From positions 31,997-95,996 of the forward strand of contig CAZLDI010000014.1 in NCBI GenBank assembly GCA_964558415.1: a DNA stretch of 64,000 nucleotides, in the 5' to 3' direction. Position numbers and translations under genes: made by a program. This DNA is from CAZLDI01 sp964558415. GTDB lineage: Bacteria > Chloroflexota > Dehalococcoidia > SM23-28-2 > RBG-16-64-32. The first letter of the stretch is position 1. Each line of letters opens with the position of its first letter. The notes below the pieces were generated by a model, which did no database searches, was not told the origin of the DNA, and was given only the letters and a program-made list of their open reading frames with translations. Positions 8,335 through 17,584 of this stretch are shown in pieces.

Positions 8335-8777
8335 AATCGGCGCTCCAACAGCGTGCGGGCCTTCGAGGCGATCTCAGCTTCGTTTACGAAAGTCAGCGTC
8401 TTCAGGGCAACGTCCATGGGGCGCCATTCAACCCGATCATACTCGAGGTCGTGGTTAGCTGTGTCTCCGCCTGTCGCCTCCATCAGATAGTAGTGCACCC
8501 ACTTATGATAGCGCGTCCCGTCTCTGGCGAACCAATACTCAATGACCCCAATCTTGTCCAGGACCCGAACCTCCAGGCCGGTCTCTTCGGACACTTCGCG
8601 TACGGCCGTCTCTTCAATCGATTCGCCCGCGTCGGGGGTGCCCTTGGGAAGGCCCCAAACGCCGTCGGCATCGCGTCCGCAGATAACGACCTCGACGCCG
8701 AGCGGCGTCCGCCGGAAGACGATTCCACCGGCCGAAACCGCCCTCTCGACGGGCATCCGCCCGCCTTTCCTCCCCAC
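8331..8777 (-). CDS. NUDIX hydrolase
   Basis: A 148-residue NUDIX protein with a complete box in GTPDAGESIEETAVREVSEETGL-type spacing (G-x5-E-x7-REVSEETG). The short length and WGLPKG before the box resemble MutT/Ap4A-hydrolase-like enzymes that cleave nucleoside diphosphates linked to another group. It sits 1 bp after the HEAT gene and overlaps the GNAT gene. Confidence 0.88.
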   Translation of the reverse strand: MGRKGGRMPVERAVSAGGIVFRRTPLGVEVVICGRDADGVWGLPKGTPDAGESIEETAVREVSEETGLEVRVLDKIGVIEYWFARDGTRYHKWVHYYLMEATGGDTANHDLEYDRVEWRPMDVALKTLTFVNEAEIASKARTLLERRL

Positions 8778-8778
8778 G

Positions 8779-9702
8779 TTAGATCCGGTGCCGGAAGGCC
8801 AATGGGTCGTCTGCGAAATCGATCAACGCAAGCGCTGCCAGCGCGGCTTCCTTGACAGCCGCAGGCGCAGCGTCCGCGAGTTCGGTTAAGGCCTCCCGCG
8901 CTCCCGGACCGCCGATCTCTCCAAGCGCCCCGATGGCAGCCTGCTGCACCTCTTCATCCGGGTCAGTCAGTACACGCGCGAGATGCGGCACCGTCTCCGC
9001 ATCACCAGCCCGGCCGCAGGCGACCGCAGCTTCATAGCGGACCGCCGGTTCTTCGCTCGCGAGTTCACGGAAGATCAGTGGCAACCAACGTGATTCGCAA
9101 CTGCGGCCCATGGCATGCACGGCGCTGGCTTTGAGCTGCAGAGCGTCGCTTTCGTAGGCCCGGGTGATCGCCTGGCGGACCCACGGCCCGTTGTGCGGGC
9201 CGATAGCTTCGAGCGCTCGCGCACGGACTTCTTGTACTTCACCCTCGTTCAACAGGACACCCTTCAGCGCCGCCTCCACTTTCTGGAAATAGCGGTCTCG
9301 CAACCGTCCCTCCTCAAACGAAGTGACGTAGTGACCGATGGCCATCGCAGCTTCCGCCCGCACGGCAGCGTCCCTGTCGCCTTCCAGCAGCGCGATGAGG
9401 GGAGCGATGAGATCGGGAGCGTCGTGTTCCCAGAGACCGCGGATGCAATTTAGGCGCACCTGTGAGTCTTCGTCGCTCAGGCCCAGTGTGAACACCGCGT
9501 CGAAATTGAACTCGACGTTGTCCTCCTCCAGATCGATCAGCGCGTCGACGATGCGCCGCCGCCGGCTCGTATCGATTTGAGGCCAGACCTGCGCCAGCGA
9601 GTTCGCCAGATCCGTATTCAGACCGGACAGCCGCGCAAGCGAGGATGCCCTGAGGTCCCCCGCAGCACTCGCGAGCTCGAGCAGGTAGTCGTCGAAGTCC
9701 AT
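8779..9702 (-). CDS. HEAT-repeat protein
   Basis: The 307-residue protein is built of helical HEAT-like repeats, for example AVRAEAAMAIGHY, EVRARALEAIG, AVRYEAAVACGRAGD and EVQQAAIGALGEIG. There is no signal peptide. Such repeats form protein-binding scaffolds. It directly abuts tldE (1 bp), so a role linked to the TldD/E protease or its clients is possible but only inferred from position. Confidence 0.8.
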   Translation of the reverse strand: MDFDDYLLELASAAGDLRASSLARLSGLNTDLANSLAQVWPQIDTSRRRRIVDALIDLEEDNVEFNFDAVFTLGLSDEDSQVRLNCIRGLWEHDAPDLIAPLIALLEGDRDAAVRAEAAMAIGHYVTSFEEGRLRDRYFQKVEAALKGVLLNEGEVQEVRARALEAIGPHNGPWVRQAITRAYESDALQLKASAVHAMGRSCESRWLPLIFRELASEEPAVRYEAAVACGRAGDAETVPHLARVLTDPDEEVQQAAIGALGEIGGPGAREALTELADAAPAAVKEAALAALALIDFADDPLAFRHRI

Positions 9703-11040
9703 CTACATCTTCGCGGAGACCGCAAGCCGCTCGAAAAGCAGAGCCGGCGTAAAGAGCGAGCCGCCGACCCAGCGGCCCTCGGATCCTATCGTCGCGATCT
9801 GAGCCAGCGCCTTGTGGACGTTGCCCGCCACGATCGCGTCCTTGACCCGCCCCACGATCTCGCCGTTCTCTATCTTATACCCGAGCAGGACGTTTCCCGA
9901 GAAGTCGCCGCCCATCACGTTTCCTTGACCTGCACCCATCAGTTCTTCCACCACGAGGCCTTCCTTGATCCCGCTCACCATCGCCTCGAACGACGTATCG
10001 CCTGGCTCGAGGAGCAGATTCGTCGTTGAGATTGACGGCTGCGCCGCGAGGGAGCGTTCAGCGCTCCCGGTCGAGTCAGCGCTCGCTAGACCGGCAGTCT
10101 GGAGGTCGTATAGAAAGCTGCGGACGACGCCGCGCTCGATCAATGCCGTCTGACGGCTGGCGATGCCCTCATCGTCGAACGGACGGGAGGCGGGCCGGTA
10201 CGGAAGCGTGGCATCGTCCCACAACCCAACGCGGACGTCATATGCCTTCTCTCCCAGCCGGCCGGCGAGCGGCGACTGCCCCTGGTGCACGAGGCGCCCG
10301 GAGAACGCCATGGTCAGCGGGGCGGCCAGCGCGGAGGCGACGCCGAGCGGAGTAAAGATCACCGGCAGATCTGCCGTTCTGACCTCCGCCGCGCGGCGCG
10401 ACCACGCCAGCTGACGGAGCACACTCTCTTCGACCGACTTCAGATCGAGATCCGCGCGGCAGGAGGCATCGCCGTCGCCGACGAAGAGCATGTCAGTACC
10501 GCGGATAAGGTTACCGTAGACCCAGGCGGAATACGACGTGTCGCGATAAGAGAAGCGCCCGCCATTAGTGTTGGCGATGGTCACGGTGGACACGCTGCGT
10601 CGGAGAGACGCGTCGCATAGCAGATCAGCCTCAGCGCGGCGAACGGCGTCGATCAGCGACTGCCCGGCATGCACCATCTGGTCGACCGTCAGTGACTCGA
10701 CTGCGGCGTCGAAAGTGTCAACCGCCGGAGCAGCGCCGGCCGCGGGGAAGTCCAAATGCGCCTCCGGGCCAAAGGGCGCGGTCTCGACGGCAGCGCGCGC
10801 GAGGTCGTCGACGTCACCGGGTTTCGTGCTGGACGCGAAGCCGATGCGCCCGCCGACGATCACCCTTAGAGCGACGCCGCTGGTCTGGCGCGAGCTGATC
10901 TCCTTCAGCCGGTTGGCCTCGAAGCGCACGGGGGTCTCGTCCGTCTGGACGGCGAAGACTTCCACCTGCTGGGCGCCCGCCCGCCGAGCAGCATCTAGGA
11001 CGGCCGTAATGGTTTCCGCAGGACAAGCGGTCAGAGTCAT
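9703..11040 (-). CDS. tldE: TldE/PmbA, partner of the TldD metalloprotease
   Basis: A 445-residue PmbA/TldE family protein (ANRLKEISSRQTSGVALRVIVGGRIGFA at the N-terminus, a C-terminal MGGDFSGNVLLGYKIENGEIVGRVKDA block). It lacks HExxxH, as expected for the non-catalytic E subunit. TldD/TldE form a heterodimer that degrades unfolded peptides and processes RiPPs such as microcin B17. tldD lies immediately upstream, 3 bp apart. No RiPP precursor is evident nearby. Confidence 0.92.
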   Translation of the reverse strand: MTLTACPAETITAVLDAARRAGAQQVEVFAVQTDETPVRFEANRLKEISSRQTSGVALRVIVGGRIGFASSTKPGDVDDLARAAVETAPFGPEAHLDFPAAGAAPAVDTFDAAVESLTVDQMVHAGQSLIDAVRRAEADLLCDASLRRSVSTVTIANTNGGRFSYRDTSYSAWVYGNLIRGTDMLFVGDGDASCRADLDLKSVEESVLRQLAWSRRAAEVRTADLPVIFTPLGVASALAAPLTMAFSGRLVHQGQSPLAGRLGEKAYDVRVGLWDDATLPYRPASRPFDDEGIASRQTALIERGVVRSFLYDLQTAGLASADSTGSAERSLAAQPSISTTNLLLEPGDTSFEAMVSGIKEGLVVEELMGAGQGNVMGGDFSGNVLLGYKIENGEIVGRVKDAIVAGNVHKALAQIATIGSEGRWVGGSLFTPALLFERLAVSAKM

Positions 11041-11043
11041 GTC

Positions 11044-12417
11044 TTACCTCTCCCCCACCACGCATTCCCGTATCCGGATGTGCGGGCTGCCGTTGCTGAC
11101 CGGCAGCGGCATCTGGCCGGCCTTACCGCAGCCTCCGCCCTGGTTGAAGTCCATATCGTCGCCCAGCGCGTCGATGTTCATCAGGGTCGTAAACAGGTTG
11201 CCGGTGAGCTTCACCGACCGCACAAGCTCGGCGATTTTGCCGTTGCGGATCATGTACGCCTCGCCGGCGGAGAACGTGAACATCTCCATGCTCGTCGTGC
11301 CTCCGAACCAGTTTCGCGCATACACGCCCTCTGTTACATCTGCGATCAGCTCGTCGAAGGGGATGTTGCCCGGCTCGATGTAGGTGTTGGTCATGCGCAC
11401 AATGGGCGGAAAGCGATAGTCCAGCGCGCGGGCGTTGCCTGTGGGCTTCTCGCCCATCTTGCCGGCCGTCTCGCGAGAGTGCAGACGGCCCACGAGCACG
11501 CCCTCGCGGATGAGGTCCGTCTTCTGCGCCGGCGTGCCTTCGTCGTCGTATTTGAAGCTACCGCGTAAGTCAGGGACCGCGGCGCCGTCGACGATGTTCA
11601 GATGCGGCTGGCCGAACCGCCGGCCCAGCACCATGATCTCCTTCATTCGCTCATTCTCGTACACGAAGTCTGACTCGGACAGGTGCCCGAACGCCTCGTG
11701 GCAGAACACGCCGGCCAGGATTGGGTCGAGCACAACCGTGTAGGTGCCAGGCTTTGCGTAGGGTGCGCCAAGCAACTCAACAGCCCGCTCGCCCGTCCGG
11801 CGCGCGCGCTCGTCGAGCGTCTCGATGTACGAGAAGTCGTTCAGCGCGCCGAGGCTCATGCTGGCTTGTTGCATGTCGCCGTTCCTGCCCGCAGTGGCGG
11901 CCAGGCGCGAGACGACATCAATCCGCTCTTGCTCAATGTATGAACCCTCGCTGCTGGCAAAGACGATTCGCTTGTGTCCGTCCGAGTAGGTGAGGTTCGT
12001 GCTGGTCACGCCGGAAACAGCGAGCATCGTGTCGTTGTAGCGGTCCAGCAGCTCCTTCTTACTGGCGAGCGTCACCGTGCGGGGGTCTCTGCCGAGAGTC
12101 AAGGGGACAACCTCAGAGACCGGGGCCACCTCCGCCAGGTTCGACTTCTCCTTCCCGACGTGCCGGGCCTGGCTGACGGCCTCCCCAATGCGGGCGCGCA
12201 GATCTGCCGGATCGTTGAAGCTGGCAAAGCCCCAGCCGCCGCGGACCAGCGCCCGTACGTTACCGCCGAAGCTGCGCGTCTTGCCTATCTCTTCCAGCTC
12301 GCGGCCACGGTACACGATGCGGTTGGTGGCAGTGTCGTCGAGCCTCACTTCGACGTAGTCCGCGTTGTGCCCGCCGAGCGCTGCTTCGATCTCGTCCCGG
12401 GCGATCATATCGCCCAT
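11044..12417 (-). CDS. tldD: TldD metalloprotease subunit
   Basis: A 457-residue TldD protein with the zinc motif H240-E-A-F-G-H245 (HExxxH) and the C-terminal NQGGGCGKAGQMPLPVSNGSP signature. It forms a heterodimeric protease with TldE. Its start overlaps the end of plsY by 13 nt, so translation is coupled. It belongs to the argF-cdaA operon. Confidence 0.93.
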   Translation of the reverse strand: MGDMIARDEIEAALGGHNADYVEVRLDDTATNRIVYRGRELEEIGKTRSFGGNVRALVRGGWGFASFNDPADLRARIGEAVSQARHVGKEKSNLAEVAPVSEVVPLTLGRDPRTVTLASKKELLDRYNDTMLAVSGVTSTNLTYSDGHKRIVFASSEGSYIEQERIDVVSRLAATAGRNGDMQQASMSLGALNDFSYIETLDERARRTGERAVELLGAPYAKPGTYTVVLDPILAGVFCHEAFGHLSESDFVYENERMKEIMVLGRRFGQPHLNIVDGAAVPDLRGSFKYDDEGTPAQKTDLIREGVLVGRLHSRETAGKMGEKPTGNARALDYRFPPIVRMTNTYIEPGNIPFDELIADVTEGVYARNWFGGTTSMEMFTFSAGEAYMIRNGKIAELVRSVKLTGNLFTTLMNIDALGDDMDFNQGGGCGKAGQMPLPVSNGSPHIRIRECVVGER

Positions 12418-13067
12418 GTTTTGTCGTCTTTCTCGGCAGGCTTCGGCTCGCCGCCCTCCCCGATCTTCGGTTCGGTCCCCCTGATCAACCGCTTGATGTT
12501 GCCGGCGTGCGTGATAAGCACGAAGGCCGTCGCGAACGCGCCGAATATCGTCTTCGAGAACGTGTACTCATCGCCGCCCGGCAGTATCGCCAGGGACAGC
12601 ATCACCGCGGCGCCCAACGGGACCGTCACGATAGACATCACCGACATGTAGCGGATGGCCAGCATGATGAACAGGCCGACCGCAAACAGCCCAACCGCGA
12701 GCGGCAGGGCCAGGGCGGCGTAAACGCCGAATGACGTCGCGGCGCCTCGACCACCGCGGAAGCCGATGTAAATGGGAAAATCATGGCCCAGGACGGCCGC
12801 GATACCCGCCGCGACCTGAAGGTCGTGCGTTCCGAACAGGTACCACGTGACCAAAGTCGGAACGTAGCCCTTGAGGGCGTCGGCGACTAGGACAGCAAGA
12901 AAGGGGGCCGTGCCGAGCGTCCGTAGCACGTTGGTGGCCCCGGTGGAGCCACTGCCATACTCGCGTATGTCGATACCTCTGATGAGCCTGCCGGCGATGT
13001 ACCCCATCGGGACCGAGCCAATCAGGTATGACGCGACGACGACTGACAGCAACTCCCAGAGATTCAC
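12405..13067 (-). CDS. plsY: Glycerol-3-phosphate acyltransferase PlsY
   Basis: A 220-residue multi-pass membrane protein with the PlsY motifs: SVPMGYIAGRL, SGSTGATNVLRTLG and FRGGRGAATSFG. PlsY transfers the acyl group of acyl-phosphate to glycerol-3-phosphate, the first step of phospholipid synthesis. The lysine commonly seen in GGKG is arginine here. It overlaps der by 4 nt and tldD by 13 nt; der-plsY adjacency is common in bacteria. Confidence 0.93.
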   Translation of the reverse strand: MNLWELLSVVVASYLIGSVPMGYIAGRLIRGIDIREYGSGSTGATNVLRTLGTAPFLAVLVADALKGYVPTLVTWYLFGTHDLQVAAGIAAVLGHDFPIYIGFRGGRGAATSFGVYAALALPLAVGLFAVGLFIMLAIRYMSVMSIVTVPLGAAVMLSLAILPGGDEYTFSKTIFGAFATAFVLITHAGNIKRLIRGTEPKIGEGGEPKPAEKDDKTWAI

Positions 13068-14419
13068 TCGCTCCTGCTCCGGAATTCCATCTTGATCGCA
13101 GTACCCTCGAAGCCGAATCGGCGACGAAAGGCGTTCTCCAGATAGCGGCGGTAAGAGAAGTGTATCAGGCGCGCATCATTGGCGAAGAACACGAAGGTGG
13201 GCGGGTTCACCGAGGCTTGGGTGGCGTACTTGATGCGGACCGCCCTTCGCCCCCCCGAAGACGGAGGGTGAGTGGCAACGGCTTCTCGCAGGGCCGCGTT
13301 GACTTCAGACGTCGGAACGCGGAACGCGCGTGCTTCGCCAATCTCAATCGCCAGGTCCAGCAAGCCGCTCATGTTGAGTCCCGTCTCCGCCGAGACGAAG
13401 GCGAGCGGAGCCCAGGGGGCGAACTTCAGCCTCGCCAGCGCAGCGGATGCAAAGTCGTCGCGGGCCTCCTCCGTATCCTCCACCAGGTCCCATTTGTTCG
13501 CCGCCACGATCATGCCCTTTGAGGCATCCGCGACGTAGCCGGCGACGTGCAGGTCCTGTGCGGCAGGCTTCTGAGTCGCGTCGAGCATGACTATGGCGAT
13601 GTCGCAGCGCTCGATCGCCTGGTGGGCTCGCATAACGCTGTACTTCTCGATTCCGCGTTCCACGCGGCCACGCCTGCGCAGGCCAGCTGTGTCGATCAGG
13701 GTGAGAGGTCTATCTTTGTAGACTAGTGGCGTGTCCACAGCGTCACGGGTGGTTCCCGCTTGTTCACTGACGATCACTCGCTCCTGCCCCAGAATGGCGT
13801 TCACCAGCGCGGACTTGCCCACGTTGGGCCGGCCGACTATCGCCAGACGGAGTTGGGCCAGTGGTTCATCGCCCGGCGCGTAAGGCAGCTTCTCGAGAAG
13901 CCAGTCTAAGACCTCTCGGACGCCGAGGCCGTGGTAAGCGCTGACGGACATCACCTCACCAAGGCCCAGTTCGAAAAAGTCGACAGCTCCCTCTGCGCGC
14001 TTGTTGTTGTCCGACTTGTTCGCCAGAAGCAGCACCGGCTTGTCTGTGCGGCGCAGGATGTCCGCAATCTCACGATCACTTGACGTGGCGCCGCTGACCG
14101 CGTCCACGACGAACAGGATCACGTCCGCCTCTACAATCGCAATCTCCACCTGGTCACGGATCAGAGCGGAGTAGCCCTCGCTTGCATCCGGCTCAAGTCC
14201 CCCGGTATCGATCAGAGTGAATCCTCGCTCCTTCCACTCCGCATCGCCGTACAGCCGGTCTCTAGTGGTGCCGGGAACATCCTCAACGATGGCCTGTCGT
14301 GCGCCCACCATGCGATTGAATAGCGTCGACTTGCCAACGTTGGGACGGCCGACGATAGCGACTACCGGCTTGCGAACACCGGCTGGCCCCAGCGACACAA
14401 CAGCACGCGTGCGGGCCAC
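13064..14419 (-). CDS. der: Ribosome-assembly GTPase Der (EngA)
   Basis: This 451-residue protein has two tandem G domains, each with P-loop GRPNVGKS (first at residues 24-32) and DTAGL/DTGGL switch motifs, then a C-terminal KH-like domain. Der is essential for 50S subunit maturation. It follows ybbR by 2 bp and overlaps plsY. Confidence 0.95.
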   Translation of the reverse strand: MARTRAVVSLGPAGVRKPVVAIVGRPNVGKSTLFNRMVGARQAIVEDVPGTTRDRLYGDAEWKERGFTLIDTGGLEPDASEGYSALIRDQVEIAIVEADVILFVVDAVSGATSSDREIADILRRTDKPVLLLANKSDNNKRAEGAVDFFELGLGEVMSVSAYHGLGVREVLDWLLEKLPYAPGDEPLAQLRLAIVGRPNVGKSALVNAILGQERVIVSEQAGTTRDAVDTPLVYKDRPLTLIDTAGLRRRGRVERGIEKYSVMRAHQAIERCDIAIVMLDATQKPAAQDLHVAGYVADASKGMIVAANKWDLVEDTEEARDDFASAALARLKFAPWAPLAFVSAETGLNMSGLLDLAIEIGEARAFRVPTSEVNAALREAVATHPPSSGGRRAVRIKYATQASVNPPTFVFFANDARLIHFSYRRYLENAFRRRFGFEGTAIKMEFRSRSE

Positions 14420-14421
14420 GA

Positions 14422-15693
14422 CTACCGGTTCTCGATCGTGACTTCTATTTCTTGCGGAGAAACGGAACGGACATCAATCCCCTCCGGCACGGTCACGTCA
14501 ACCCGAACTTGGTGAGTGCCGGTGTCCTTCCCGTCCACGTCCACAACGGCCACTATATCGGCGAGGGATAGGCCAAGAAGGTCCGGCAGTGGTCCGAACA
14601 GCGTAATCTGCACCGACGGCAGGGGCCCTGCGAGGTTCAGGCCGTCGCCCAGGCCCTGTAGAGATACCGGCACCGCGAAGCCGAGCTGCCCCAGCGTAGG
14701 TGCGATGCGGACGGTGACTGTTACGCTAACGCTTCCACTCACGCTCACATCGGTTGGAAGGTCGAGGGATACCGTCTTGATGACGTCCCGCCGCGCGCCA
14801 TCGATGTCTACCGGCTTCGTTTCGATAGAAGCCGCACCGTCGATGAACGCCGACGAACCAAAGACCGTCACCGTGGGCGGACTTACGATCACGCCGGTGA
14901 GATTGTAACCCCGGTCCGGTTCGCCGACGATCAGGGGCTTGACCGCGAGCGCCCTACTGAATGTGGTCTGCTCGATCTCGATGCTCAAATCCACTATCGG
15001 AGGATCGAGGGACACACCCTCTACCAGGAAACCGCGGTCGTCGCGCGGCTCGAGTCGAACCGAGCGATCAATTGACTCCGTGAGACCCGATACGTCCAAT
15101 GAAGCTACGGCTTGCGCGACCCTCTCGACTCTGGCCTGAGGCCCCGTGACGAGCGCGGTATCACTATCGACATCCGGGGAACCCATCGTGTAGCCGGACG
15201 GCGAGTCACCAGCCGCGTCCACCACCACAGGAACAGACTTGGTGAAGAGCGCCTCCAGTCTTACCTTGATTTCTAGAGGTAGCACGTCCTGGATGCGAAG
15301 GCCACCGCGGCTGGTCAACGGTCGCACATCAACCGGAAGTTCATACTCCCCAACCGCAAGCCCGTCCAAATCAACCGTCGCTTCGAAATCGCTGGGCGTC
15401 AGGCTATCTAGAACGTTTTCTTCAACGCGGATGCGCAGGCGTACCGTCGACAGCTCCTCTGACACCACCAGATCCGCCGGGACATTCACAGATTGTACCG
15501 TTATGTCGACGGGCAGTACCCTCGTGCGCGTAGGATTCTCCGCATCAGTGACGAGGATCCACAAGCCGATCGCCAGGCCAACGGATAGCACCGCCAGCCC
15601 GCTGTTCTCCCGCAGTGACCGCCCGGCCGGCCGCAGCAGTGCAGACAAAATCGCGACTGCGTCCTCGAGGAATCTTCTCAGGGCGTCCACCAA
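14422..15693 (-). CDS. cdaR: YbbR-domain protein, CdaR-like regulator of diadenylate cyclase
   Basis: A 423-residue protein with one N-terminal membrane helix (LAVLSVGLAIGLWILV) followed by about four YbbR repeats in the extracytoplasmic part, such as VNVPADLVVSEELSTVRLRI. In Firmicutes CdaR (YbbR) binds and modulates CdaA. It lies 11 bp after cdaA here, the standard pairing. The symbol is assigned from context and architecture. Confidence 0.88.
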   Translation of the reverse strand: MVDALRRFLEDAVAILSALLRPAGRSLRENSGLAVLSVGLAIGLWILVTDAENPTRTRVLPVDITVQSVNVPADLVVSEELSTVRLRIRVEENVLDSLTPSDFEATVDLDGLAVGEYELPVDVRPLTSRGGLRIQDVLPLEIKVRLEALFTKSVPVVVDAAGDSPSGYTMGSPDVDSDTALVTGPQARVERVAQAVASLDVSGLTESIDRSVRLEPRDDRGFLVEGVSLDPPIVDLSIEIEQTTFSRALAVKPLIVGEPDRGYNLTGVIVSPPTVTVFGSSAFIDGAASIETKPVDIDGARRDVIKTVSLDLPTDVSVSGSVSVTVTVRIAPTLGQLGFAVPVSLQGLGDGLNLAGPLPSVQITLFGPLPDLLGLSLADIVAVVDVDGKDTGTHQVRVDVTVPEGIDVRSVSPQEIEVTIENR

Positions 15694-15704
15694 CGACCCC
15701 CGGG

Positions 15705-16520
15705 CTAGCGGCTAAGCCGCGGCAAGCGCTTGCGGTCTGGACGATCGAGTTCAGCAGCCGGCAACAGAAGGCTGCGGAGCATTCCGCGAAGCCGCGCGCC
15801 GTCCATGCTAGACAGCATCCGGCCGTTTGCGGCGATGGAAATTTGACCCGATTCCTCCGATACAACCAGCGCTATCGCATCGGACCTCTCCGCGAGCCCA
15901 AGCGCGGCACGATGCCGCGTCCCGTGCGAACCCGCGTCCATCCGCTCCGAAAGCGGAAGCGTACACCCGGCTGCGATAATACGCGCCTCGCGGACGATCA
16001 CCGCTCCGTCATGCAAAGCGGAGTTCGGGTAGAAGATGCTCAGCAGAAGAGGCACCGAGCATTCTCCGTCCAGCTTGACACCGGTGTCGATGTAGTCTTC
16101 GAGTCCGGTGTCCCTTTCGACGACGATTATCGCTCCGTGCTGCTTCTCGGCCAGCTGAAGACTGGCATCAGCGATGCGATCGACGATGCCTTCGTATGCA
16201 GCTCTCCCAGGCCACGGCCACCGGCTGGTGCGGCCAACTCGCTCCAGGAACCGGCGTATCTCGCTTTGAAAGATGATCGGCACGGCAATCAGCAGCGCCG
16301 GGAAGGAGTTTCGGAGCAGCCAGTCGAGGACCGTTAGTTCAAGGATTTGCGCGGCGATGACGGCGCCAACAACCACTATGAGGATGCCCCGCAGCAAGGA
16401 CATTGCCGTCGTCCCCTTGACCAGCAACAACGCCAGGTAGATTAGAACGGCGATGCTGACTATGTCGACGATGCTTGCGGGTTCGAAGCTGCCGATCGCG
16501 TCCCGGATGCTATCAAACAT
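15705..16520 (-). CDS. cdaA: Membrane diadenylate cyclase CdaA
   Basis: A 271-residue protein with three N-terminal transmembrane helices (within residues 18-82) and a DAC domain bearing D171-G-A and T201-R-H-R-A, the motifs that bind and condense two ATP to c-di-AMP. It sits in one operon with its regulator ybbR and follows argF by 6 bp. A c-di-AMP riboswitch at 45.9 kb in this window gives the product a local target. Confidence 0.95.
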   Translation of the reverse strand: MFDSIRDAIGSFEPASIVDIVSIAVLIYLALLLVKGTTAMSLLRGILIVVVGAVIAAQILELTVLDWLLRNSFPALLIAVPIIFQSEIRRFLERVGRTSRWPWPGRAAYEGIVDRIADASLQLAEKQHGAIIVVERDTGLEDYIDTGVKLDGECSVPLLLSIFYPNSALHDGAVIVREARIIAAGCTLPLSERMDAGSHGTRHRAALGLAERSDAIALVVSEESGQISIAANGRMLSSMDGARLRGMLRSLLLPAAELDRPDRKRLPRLSR

Positions 16521-16526
16521 CGCGAC

Positions 16527-17450
16527 TCAAACGGCCTGGTCAGCGAGGACGTGAAGTAGCAGCGCCTTCTGCGCGTGTAAGCGGTTCTCGGCCTGGTCGA
16601 ACACCACGGACTGATGACCGTCGATAACGTCGCCTGTGACTTCCTCCCCTCGATGTGCCGGAAGGTCGTGCATGAAGATCGCGTCCGGCTTGGCCTGCGC
16701 CATCAGCTCGGCGTCTACGGTGAATCCCGCGAAGTCCTCGCGCCGAACGCCGGCTTCTCGTTCCTGGCCCATACTCGCCCAGACGTCTGTGTAGACGACG
16801 TCGGCATTAGAGACAGCTACCGCCGGATCGTTCACCAGCTCTGCGCTGCCACCCGACTCTCGAGCGAGCAGACTCGCCTTCTCCACTACGATCGACGGCA
16901 TCTCGTAGCCCTCCGGGGAAGCTATCCGGAAGTGCATCCCGGTCATCCCCGCCGCGAGTGCAAGCGAGTTGGCAACGTTGTTGCCATCGCCTATGAAAGC
17001 TATCTCCAACCCGCGAAGTCCGCCCTTTTTCTCGCGTATTGTGAGCAGGTCCGCGAGCGCCTGGCAGGGGTGCTCTACGTCGGAAAGGGCGTTTATCACC
17101 GGTATACTCGCGTGCCGGGCGAGCTCCTCAACAGTCTGCGTTGAGAAAGTCCGCGCGGCGATGCAGTCCACATATCTGCTCAGCACCTTGGCCACGTCCC
17201 CGGGCGTCTCGCGGTCACCCAGCCCCACCTCAGGCGGAGAGAGGTAAATACAATCGCCGCCCAGTTGTCGCATCGCCACATGAAAAGAAACGCGGGTTCG
17301 CAGGGAAGGTTTCTCGAATACCAGGGCCAACGTCTTACCGGCAAGGAGAGGCTCTCGGCCAGAGTCCTTCAGGCCCATCGCCGTGTCCAACACGCGAGTG
17401 AACTCGTCGGGCGACAGGTCAGCGATGGAGATGAGGTGGTGGTTGCGCAT
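16527..17450 (-). CDS. argF: Ornithine carbamoyltransferase
   Basis: The 307-residue protein starts at ATG 17450, which has AAGGAG eight bases upstream; a longer start at 17480 has no such site. It has KPSLRTRVSF (carbamoyl-phosphate loop), HPCQALADLLT and HDLPAHRGEEV. The latter is normally HCLP in OTCs, the cysteine contacting ornithine, and is Asp here, so the exact carbamoyl acceptor deserves checking. It is the promoter-proximal gene of the ten-gene minus-strand operon. Confidence 0.88.
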   Translation of the reverse strand: MRNHHLISIADLSPDEFTRVLDTAMGLKDSGREPLLAGKTLALVFEKPSLRTRVSFHVAMRQLGGDCIYLSPPEVGLGDRETPGDVAKVLSRYVDCIAARTFSTQTVEELARHASIPVINALSDVEHPCQALADLLTIREKKGGLRGLEIAFIGDGNNVANSLALAAGMTGMHFRIASPEGYEMPSIVVEKASLLARESGGSAELVNDPAVAVSNADVVYTDVWASMGQEREAGVRREDFAGFTVDAELMAQAKPDAIFMHDLPAHRGEEVTGDVIDGHQSVVFDQAENRLHAQKALLLHVLADQAV

Positions 17451-17480
17451 CAGAGTGACTCCTTGAACGGGCGCCCTCAA

Positions 17481-17489
17481 AGTATAGCA
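17481..17489 (-). promoter_or_regulatory. Extended -10 promoter of the argF-cdaA operon
   Basis: On the minus strand TGC-TATACT forms an extended -10 about 30 bp upstream of the argF start. No good -35 is visible, as is usual for extended -10 promoters. Confidence 0.5.
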
Positions 17490-17523
17490 GCATATCGTTG
17501 CTGGACAGCGTCAGATCGTGGAC

Positions 17524-17552
17524 TTGACTCTCTCCCGGATGACAGGTATATT
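17524..17552 (+). promoter_or_regulatory. Sigma70-type promoter of comEA-comEC
   Basis: TTGACT (17524-17529), 17-bp spacer, TATATT (17547-17552). It lies 32 bp before the comEA start and points away from the argF promoter. Confidence 0.7.
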
Positions 17553-17584
17553 GCCCGCCAGCGCCCCCGTCGAGATTCCCGCCC

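Noticed and set aside
10568..11383. A 271-codon plus-strand frame across tldE and tldD
   Set aside because: It runs antisense over two clearly conserved genes and has a typical shadow composition.
9703..12417. TldD/TldE as part of a RiPP cluster
   Set aside because: No precursor-like small gene, modification enzyme or exporter is nearby; the context is housekeeping.
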